Shown here: piece by piece, positions 63,301-64,000 of the stretch
How the letters are laid out: each line of letters begins with the position of its first letter
Position numbering within the stretch: position 1 is the stretch's first letter
Assembly (NCBI RefSeq): GCF_003265705.1
Contig: NW_020312903.1
Coordinates: 22,756,194-22,820,193, forward strand
From: Callorhinus ursinus
Taxonomy: Eukaryota > Chordata > Mammalia > Carnivora > Otariidae
Length of the DNA: 64,000 nucleotides
Direction of reading: 5' to 3'
Made by a program: the position numbers and the translations under genes
The notes under the pieces: model-generated
What the model was told of the DNA's origin: nothing
Database searches by the model: none
Seen by the model: only the letters and a program-made list of their open reading frames with translations

Positions 63301-63961
63301 ATGATGTTGCCAATGTAGGTTTCTCAGTTGTAACAACTGTACCACTCTGGTGGGGAATACTGATAAGGGGGGAAGCTATTTATGTGTGGAGACAGGGGAT
63401 ATGTGGGAAATCTCTGGTACCTTCCCCTCAATTTTGTTATGAACCTAAACTGCTCTAAAGAGAGGTGGTGGGGCGGCAGGGAGGGAGGGAAAGATTGAGA
63501 TAGAGAAACAGTGTCTGGGGACATCCGGGTGGCTCAGTCAGTTAGGCATCTGCCTTTGGCTCAGGTCACAATCCCAGGGTCCTGGGAGGGAGCCCCTCAT
63601 CGGGCTCCTTGCTCAGCCTGGAGCCTGCTTCTCCCTCTGCCTGCTTTGCCTGCTCTCCCTGCTTATGCTCTCTCTTTCTCGCTCTCTCTCTCACAAATAA
63701 ATTTAAAAAATATAAAAAAAAAGAAACAGTGTCTGGCTTTTAGGAAGTATTCAATAAATATTTAGTGCATGATGGAGGAAGGAAGGAAGAGGGGGCAGGG
63801 AGGAAAAAGGGAAGGAAAGGGAAAGGAAGAAGAGGGAGGGGGAGGAGCGGGAAGAGAGGAAGGGAGGGAGGAAGGAAACGAAAATAGTTTTGTCATGATA
63901 TACGCATTTACTAACCTTCATATCATTAAGACCAGTCCATATTATCATTTGATCATTTGAC
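18778..63961 (-). CDS. PTPRQ: Upstream N-terminal extension of PTPRQ: CTLD half plus 8.5 FN3 domains in 14 exons
   Basis: Fourteen minus-strand exons, seen directly, with AG acceptors, GT donors and matching phases: 63916-63961, 60275-60464, 59863-60168, 58027-58302, 54774-55043, 48756-49016, 46989-47119, 46680-46809, 44881-45031, 44323-44429, 40749-40846, 28636-28801, 27071-27331 and 18778-18938. They sum to 2554 nt, which is one base finishing an off-window codon plus 851 open codons. The domains in order are the C-terminal half of a C-type-lectin-like domain, FN3 1-4 (one exon each), FN3 5-7 (two exons each), FN3 8 (one exon), and the N-terminal half of FN3 9. The final exon ends in phase 0 and fits the phase-0 start of the PTPRQ exon at 17851-17962, completing FN3 9. 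Inference: a long PTPRQ isoform. Alternative: a neighbouring gene of the PTPRB/PTPRQ family. No start codon or signal peptide for this form lies in the window. Confidence 0.8.
19217..19988 (-). mobile_element. 5'-truncated carnivore L1, reverse, containing the assembly gap
   Basis: Its low end is the L1 3' terminus in reverse (ATTGTTATGTTAATCACCAT), followed by the C/T-rich 3' UTR and then the end of ORF2 (GGACATTGCTGCTATAAACA in reverse). Flanks share CCAAATTGTTTTTT, so both ends are present. Confidence 0.85.
19799..19898. other. Assembly gap (100 N)
   Basis: Exactly 100 N, the usual placeholder length, inside the L1. The missing length is unknown, but L1 sequence continues on both sides. 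Confidence 0.98.
20910..21113 (+). mobile_element. Can-SINE
   Basis: Head GTGTGCCTGGGTGGCTCAG and tail TCGAATAAATAAATAAAATC. The perfect duplication TAGAATACTGTAAACCCA is on both sides. Confidence 0.92.
21600..22100 (-). repeat. L2 LINE remnant, reverse (probable)
   Basis: TGGTAGTTTGGACAGAGAGG and GCAGATTCCTGGATATGAGC resemble the L2 region in reverse. Old. Confidence 0.45.
22495..22775 (+). mobile_element. Non-autonomous hAT-like DNA transposon
   Basis: Inverted-end blocks CAGCAGTGTCCAAA and TACTGGACAGTATAG enclose GTGAGCCACATTAAAAAGGT and TTAACCCAATATATCAAAAA, an arrangement I know from an abundant mammalian MITE. The subfamily name is uncertain. Confidence 0.5.
23335..23560 (-). repeat. 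MIR, reverse
   Basis: AAATGAGAAAACTGAGAAAC, then AGGCAACTTCACCAAGGTCT and AGAGCCAGGATTTAGACCTA, in the order of a reversed MIR. Confidence 0.75.
23880..24110 (+). repeat. MIR
   Basis: GGGTTTAAATCCTGGCTTTG, then CCTTAACCCCTCTGTACCTC and ACACATAAAGTGCTTAGAAG, in MIR order. Confidence 0.8.
25123..25328 (+). mobile_element. Can-SINE
   Basis: Head GGGGCACCTGGGTGATTCAG, CT-rich middle, AAT-rich tail. Duplication AAAATGTACA(A/C)AGT. Confidence 0.9.
25565..26140 (+). repeat. Ancient LTR-retrotransposon-like remnant (MaLR type, uncertain)
   Basis: Contains blocks familiar from old mammalian LTR-type repeats: TGTGGCAAAAGGGGTTTTAG, GATTATCCAGGTAGGCCCGA, CAAGCCAAGGAATGAGGCTT and CACTAAGCTTATGGCAATTT. 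The family name is not certain. The 68-codon frame in it is not a gene. Confidence 0.45.
27071..27331 (-). CDS. PTPRQ: Exon 13 in window: FN3 domain 8 of extension (single exon)
   Basis: 261 nt, phase 1 to phase 1, a whole FN3 domain. It reads [20 protein letters not shown], core [17 protein letters not shown] and F-strand [15 protein letters not shown], ending FIRVIA. Sequons: NTT, NFT, NRT and NIT. Two cysteines (RIC in strand A, TVC in strand F) could pair inside the domain; that is inference. Borders are TTTTCAATAG| and GCAG|GTATAC. The open frame runs through both splice sites, but the phase chain sets the limits. Confidence 0.85.
27332..28635 (-). other. PTPRQ extension intron, 1.3 kb
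   Basis: One Can-SINE with a long purine tail (listed) and a TA/CA-rich stretch at about 28310-28400. Otherwise unrecognised. Confidence 0.6.
27710..27950 (+). mobile_element. Can-SINE with long GA-rich tail
   Basis: Head GGGGCGCCTGGGTGGTTCAG. The tail grew into a GGAAAGAAAG-type purine tract (27870-27950). Flanks share AAACAGAA(C/T)AA. Confidence 0.9.
28636..28801 (-). CDS. PTPRQ: Exon 12 in window: FN3 domain 7, second half
   Basis: 166 nt, phase 0 in, phase 1 out. It reads [20 protein letters not shown], then [20 protein letters not shown], and ends [19 protein letters not shown] is the FN3 E-F turn. The acceptor is CCTTCTCTAG; the donor is ACAA|GTAAGG. The intron before it is almost 12 kb and full of L1 and L2 sequence. 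Together with exon 11 it forms one domain. Confidence 0.8.
29059..29190. repeat. TA/CA-rich simple repeat
   Basis: Interrupted (TA)n, (CA)n and (CATA)n. It produces tyrosine/isoleucine-rich open frames on the minus strand that I reject as genes. Confidence 0.85.
31190..31940 (-). repeat. L2 LINE remnant, reverse
   Basis: CACACATTTATTGAGATTCT, then GACCATGGCAAGGAGTTTAG and GTTATATGGAAAGTAGATTG, follow the reversed L2 3' region in order. Confidence 0.65.
32235..32560 (-). repeat. L2 3' end followed by MIR, both reverse
   Basis: AAATATTTATTGTCTCCTAT to about 32345 is L2-like. From there, AGATGAGGAAATAGGGCCAA and GGTGAAGATGGGATTCAAAG are a reversed MIR. Confidence 0.6.
32605..32950 (+). mobile_element. 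L1 ORF2 fragment, forward
   Basis: A 74-codon frame here reads [20 protein letters not shown], a known L1 ORF2 stretch. It joins directly to L1 sequence of opposite polarity at about 32951. Confidence 0.8.
33511..33735 (-). mobile_element. Can-SINE, reverse, nested in L1
   Basis: T-rich tail, AAGATTTAGTTATTTATTTG, a long GA-rich stretch and TGAGCCACCCAGATACCCC. Duplication ATTACAGCCTTTT. Confidence 0.9.
33971..34096 (-). mobile_element. Can-SINE, reverse, internally shortened, nested in L1
   Basis: (ATTT)n tail, then CATGACCCTGAGGTCAAGAG and CTGAGCCAGAAGGGCACCCC. The CT-rich middle is missing. Flanks share CACA(A/G)TAATTATT. Confidence 0.85.
35265..35395. repeat. Imperfect tandem duplication (~70 bp unit) in L1
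   Basis: CAGCTACTATATTCTTCAGC and GGTACTCTCTTCTATGTT each occur twice, separated by an 18-T run. This looks like a local duplication inside the old L1. Confidence 0.85.
38200..38665 (+). repeat. Probable LTR-like or L1 3'-end sequence
   Basis: The end (CATCTGAAACTAATATAATG, then TTGTGTGTCAACTATACTC and an A-rich tail) is a common L1-type 3' terminus. The part before it (AATCACAGTAAAAACCAAAA and onward) may be an LTR. Weakly supported. Confidence 0.35.
40749..40846 (-). CDS. PTPRQ: Exon 11 in window: FN3 domain 7, first half
   Basis: 98 nt, phase 1 in, phase 0 out. With the split codon it reads [20 protein letters not shown], then [13 protein letters not shown]. The PDPPSDL linker and the [12 protein letters not shown] strand-B/C block are clear FN3 signatures. 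The donor is TCAG|GTAAAG. The acceptor (TTTCATTGCGCATAG) has a poor pyrimidine tract, and a plus-oriented L1 starts only about 25-35 bp further upstream, so the branch-point region may lie at or inside the L1 edge. Confidence 0.8.
40870..41888 (+). mobile_element. 5'-truncated L1, forward, next to an exon acceptor
   Basis: ORF2 3' part (AGAAATGGGCAGAAGACATG, GAGATACCACTTCACATTGG) through ATGACGTGGATGGAACTAGA to a poly-A tail. A (TA)n run sits at 41416-41452. Frames are broken. Confidence 0.9.
43689..43893 (+). mobile_element. Can-SINE
   Basis: Head CGGGGCACCTGGATGGCTCA and tail GCCGAATAAATAAATAAAAT. Flanks share AAAAAG...GTGCC. Confidence 0.9.
44323..44429 (-). CDS. PTPRQ: Exon 10 in window: FN3 domain 6, second half
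   Basis: 107 nt, phase 2 in, phase 1 out. It reads [20 protein letters not shown] and ends [22 protein letters not shown] is the strand E-F turn. The acceptor lies after a long T run (TTTTTTTTTTAATGTGTAG); the donor is ACTT|GTAAGT. The other two frames meet stops or break the phase chain, so the frame is fixed. Confidence 0.8.
44430..44880 (-). other. PTPRQ extension intron, 451 bp
   Basis: AT-rich, no repeat recognised. This phase-2 intron splits FN3 domain 6. Confidence 0.6.
44881..45031 (-). CDS. PTPRQ: Exon 9 in window: FN3 domain 6, first half
   Basis: 151 nt, phase 1 in, phase 2 out. It reads [20 protein letters not shown] with the core [15 protein letters not shown] and ends EEILPSTKR (the Arg codon is split). 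The strand-B Trp and the 'xGYII' strand C are typical of FN3. The phase-2 intron inside the domain differs from the phase-0 splits of the other two-exon repeats. Borders are TGATATAG| and AAAAAG|GTATGA. Confidence 0.82.
45032..46679 (-). other. PTPRQ extension intron, 1.6 kb
   Basis: Holds an LTR remnant (listed) and otherwise unrecognised AT-rich DNA. Confidence 0.6.
45330..45915 (+). repeat. Solo-LTR-like remnant (ERV type, uncertain)
   Basis: Ends with TTTATTTCTCTCCTGTTGAT, GTCTCAGTCAAGGACCTAGA and AGGGCAGAGAGAAAATTATT, a familiar carnivore LTR ending. No internal coding part is seen. It carries the 17-bp duplication TTTTGAGCTGGTTATTT around an (ATTT)n insert (45390-45435). Confidence 0.45.
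46680..46809 (-). CDS. PTPRQ: Exon 8 in window: FN3 domain 5, second half
   Basis: 130 nt, phase 0 in, phase 1 out. It reads [20 protein letters not shown], then [14 protein letters not shown], and ends EIQT. The [14 protein letters not shown] stretch is the FN3 strand E-F-G region. The acceptor is GATTGATAG (weak pyrimidine tract) and the donor ACAG|GTACAG. With the preceding exon it forms one FN3 domain split by a phase-0 intron, as in the known PTPRQ exon pairs downstream. Confidence 0.8.
46989..47119 (-). CDS. PTPRQ: Exon 7 in window: FN3 domain 5, first half
   Basis: 131 nt, phase 1 in, phase 0 out. It reads [20 protein letters not shown], then [15 protein letters not shown] and MNCTAAFM at the end. 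The layout (APxN linker, strand-B Trp, acidic loop, HYE-I strand C) closely resembles PTPRB/PTPRQ-type FN3 repeats. Two cysteines (ITCMNC) are odd for FN3. The donor is CATG|GTATGT. It is followed by a 179-bp intron and the second half of the domain. Confidence 0.82.
47120..48755 (-). other. PTPRQ extension intron, 1.6 kb
   Basis: Very AT-rich. I recognise no repeat and no further exon. Confidence 0.6.
48756..49016 (-). CDS. PTPRQ: Exon 6 in window: FN3 domain 4 of extension (single exon)
   Basis: 261 nt, phase 1 to phase 1. It starts [17 protein letters not shown] and passes [13 protein letters not shown] to the F-strand turn [16 protein letters not shown], ending YVPAVKT. The classic strand-B Trp is not seen ([10 protein letters not shown] occupies that site), so this domain is divergent. 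Borders are a strong TTTTTCAG acceptor and CAT|GTAAGT. The last base T plus the next exon's GT would make a Cys codon in the linker, which is unusual for this array. Confidence 0.8.
49480..50120 (-). repeat. L2 remnant, reverse, interrupted by an ATC repeat and a forward MIR
   Basis: GGAGAAGGCTTCCAGAGTCT and GGCTTTGCATGCCATGCTAA are reversed L2 blocks on both sides of a forward MIR (about 49770-49935, CTGTGCCTTGGTTTCCTAAT). Confidence 0.55.
49654..49692 (+). repeat. (ATC)13 microsatellite
   Basis: Thirteen uninterrupted ATC units. Confidence 0.97.
51278..51328 (+). repeat. (AAAT)n microsatellite
   Basis: About twelve uninterrupted AAAT units. Confidence 0.97.
51740..51970 (-). repeat. MIR, reverse
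   Basis: CATAGTGCTTGCTTGGTGTC, then CATTTTAGAGAGAAGGAAGC and CTGTGCTCCTAAGCACTGCC, follow reversed MIR order. Confidence 0.65.
53243..53320 (-). mobile_element. Short L1 3'-end fragment, reverse
   Basis: TACATCATTAGTTTTTGATG is shared with the L1 at 19260. Only about 75 bp is present. Confidence 0.7.
53540..54215 (+). repeat. L2 LINE 3' region, forward
   Basis: CACACCATCCCTCTCCTGCA, then AACCCTCAATGGATTCCCAC and TCATCCATTAGGACCTTCAA, follow the L2 3' order. Confidence 0.7.
54320..54570 (-). repeat. MIR, reverse
   Basis: GTCAGGCACTGTTCTGAGTC, then TTACAAATGGGTAAATTGAG and GGGCCCAGATTCAAACCTAG. It ends about 200 bp from the donor of the 54774-55043 exon. Confidence 0.75.
54774..55043 (-). 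CDS. PTPRQ: Exon 5 in window: FN3 domain 3 of extension (single exon)
   Basis: 270 nt, phase 1 to phase 1. The product starts [16 protein letters not shown], with core [16 protein letters not shown] and F-strand [15 protein letters not shown], and ends VTIQQTL. The LTPGMTYDI pattern is a textbook FN3 E-F turn. The acceptor is TTTATCCGTTTCTTGAAG|, chosen over a later TTAG because only it gives the phase used at every other inter-domain border. The donor is CTAA|GTGAGA. Confidence 0.83.
56110..56585 (+). repeat. L2 LINE 3' region, forward
   Basis: ACTTGCTGTTTGCCCTACTT, TGGCTAACTCCTACTCTTCC and GAGGCTACGTTTTATTCATC follow L2 3' order. Confidence 0.65.
56830..57015 (+). mobile_element. L1 3' UTR fragment, forward
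   Basis: GGGCAAAAGGGGTGAAGGGG, GATCACTTTGTAGTGTATAC and ATGATAATGTGCACATGAAA belong to a common L1 3' end. It lies antisense to the 156-codon frame at 56632-57102, which is therefore not a gene. Confidence 0.65.
58027..58302 (-). CDS. PTPRQ: Exon 4 in window: FN3 domain 2 of extension (single exon)
   Basis: 276 nt, phase 1 to phase 1, a full FN3 domain. Joined to the previous exon it begins [17 protein letters not shown]. The core is [10 protein letters not shown]; the F-strand region is [17 protein letters not shown], and it ends in FERPISAIT. The expected PGTxY turn is replaced by [10 protein letters not shown], a variant found in other PTPRB-type repeats. Sequons: NVT, NKS and NTS. Borders are CTCCTAG| and ACAG|GTAAGC. 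There is no stop or frameshift. Confidence 0.82.
58303..59862 (-). other. PTPRQ extension intron, 1.6 kb
   Basis: Almost filled by old repeats: MIR forward (about 58420-58620 and 58990-59130), L2 forward (about 59150-59600) and L2 reverse (about 59615-59720). A CA-rich repeat is at 58902-58941. Confidence 0.6.
59863..60168 (-). CDS. PTPRQ: Exon 3 in window: FN3 domain 1 of extension (single exon)
   Basis: 306 nt, phase 1 at both ends, encoding one complete fibronectin type III domain. It runs from [16 protein letters not shown] through the strand-B/C core [11 protein letters not shown] to [16 protein letters not shown] and VFFVET. The Trp in strand B and the PGxxY(R)F pattern in strand F are FN3 marks. 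The acceptor is a strong T8-CAG; the donor is ACAC|GTAAGT. A second AG 14 nt inside the exon would shift the frame, so the first AG is preferred. The domain is somewhat longer than usual, about 102 residues. Confidence 0.8.
60275..60464 (-). CDS. PTPRQ: Exon 2 in window: C-terminal half of C-type-lectin-like domain
   Basis: 190 nt, phase 0 in, phase 1 out. The product starts [17 protein letters not shown] and ends [14 protein letters not shown]. Family marks visible are the WTDGS loop, a Cys in NETDCYIL, a second Cys in RFFCSV and the terminal YIC, which together match the last three conserved CTLD cysteines. The calcium-site motifs (EPN or QPD, and WND) are not visible, so calcium-dependent sugar binding is unlikely; a protein-binding CTLD is the better guess. 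One N-glycosylation sequon (NET) and one NAT are present. The acceptor is TTATTTCAG and the donor GAAT|GTAATT. It is followed by a very short 106-bp intron, then an FN3 exon in matching phase. Confidence 0.8.
61980..62180 (+). mobile_element. Can-SINE
   Basis: Head GGGGCGCCTGGGTGGCTCAG, a duplicated GTGAGATCGTGAGATCGAGC in the middle, and a poly-A end. Confidence 0.92.
62741..62946 (+). mobile_element. Can-SINE
   Basis: Head GGGGCACCTGGATGGCTCAG. The duplication AGAAGAAAATT(G/A)GAT is on both sides. Confidence 0.92.
63518..63721 (+). mobile_element. Can-SINE
   Basis: Head GGGGACATCCGGGTGGCTCA. The perfect duplication AGAAACAGTGTCTGG is on both sides, so this is a fairly young insertion close to the CTLD exon. 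Confidence 0.92.
63769..63880 (+). repeat. Polypurine (GGAA/GGGA) tract
   Basis: About 110 bp of nearly pure A/G on the plus strand, 36 bp inside the intron from the donor of exon 63916-63961. On the transcript it is a long polypyrimidine run. Confidence 0.9.
63916..63961 (-). CDS. PTPRQ: Exon 1 in window: CTLD core strand (WTGLND motif)
   Basis: A short 46-nt exon: one base, then fifteen codons reading [15 protein letters not shown]. The acceptor follows a good pyrimidine run (TTATATTTTCACTTCTCAG); the donor is AAG|GTTAGT. The W-x-G-L-x-D pattern is the hallmark of the C-type lectin fold (the usual 'WIGLND' strand). The next exon continues in frame with an acidic, Trp-rich loop, as in CTLDs. 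The first half of the domain, with its first cysteines, must lie upstream of 64000. A polypurine tract (63769-63880 on the plus strand) lies just inside the following intron. The small size makes this exon less certain on its own than as part of the pair. Confidence 0.7.
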
Positions 63962-64000
63962 CTGAGAAGTGAAAATATAAACTTTTTTTCCTCTTCATTT

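Larger units (their letters stand above)
60465..63915 (-). other. Intron between the two CTLD exons, 3.5 kb
   Basis: Holds three Can-SINEs (listed), MIR pieces (forward, about 60575-60725, 60978-61190, 61420-61560), an L2-like piece (reverse, about 61195-61300) and a purine tract. The rest is unrecognised. Confidence 0.6.

Noticed and set aside
18778..63961. Idea that the upstream FN3 exons are a decayed pseudogene
   Set aside because: All fourteen exons are stop-free with correct splice dinucleotides and phases, which a pseudogene of any age would not keep. A separate functional gene remains possible but less likely, given the exact domain completion at exon 17851-17962.

Overview
This is a nuclear genome window from a carnivoran mammal. 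About sixteen tRNA-derived Can-SINE copies carry the usual GGGGCGCCTGGGTGGCTCAG-type head, and carnivore-type L1 3' ends are present. The SINE subtypes (TCTGTCAAATAAATAAATAAAATCTTT-type tails, no classical dog SINEC_Cf copies) suggest a non-canid arctoid such as a bear, seal or mustelid. The species call is inference.

The only gene I can support lies on the minus strand, so transcription runs from high to low coordinates. It is the 5' part of PTPRQ (receptor-type phosphatase Q, a hair-cell stereocilia shaft-connector protein; human DFNB84A deafness gene). From 18366 down to 3592 are the known signal-peptide exon and the first seven FN3-coding exons of the annotated protein. The remaining FN3 domains, the membrane segment and the phosphatase lie off the low end.

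Upstream of the known signal-peptide exon (18778 to 63961) I find fourteen more minus-strand coding exons. All have AG/GT borders and compatible phases. Spliced together they give 851 codons with no stop, and they end exactly in phase with the first FN3 exon of PTPRQ. They encode the second half of a C-type-lectin-like domain (CTLD), then eight FN3 domains, then the first half of a ninth. The second half of that ninth domain is what the annotated protein starts with after its signal peptide. The simplest reading is that PTPRQ has a much longer N-terminal form (CTLD plus about nine extra FN3 domains, with its own start beyond 64000). The familiar signal-peptide exon would then be an alternative first exon inside an 815-bp intron. 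An RFX X-box palindrome lies about 215 bp upstream of its ATG.

Everything else is intron: Can-SINEs, L1 (one copy holding a 100-N gap; one 4-kb antisense copy with an intact 5' end; one inserted beside an exon acceptor), old L2, MIR, CR1/L3, DNA-transposon and LTR remnants, microsatellites, and at least two 'tail-only' L1 insertions of about 35-45 bp. I see no gene on the plus strand, no RNA gene and no CRISPR. All coordinates were read by eye; exon borders rest on splice dinucleotides, phase and homology, without transcript data.
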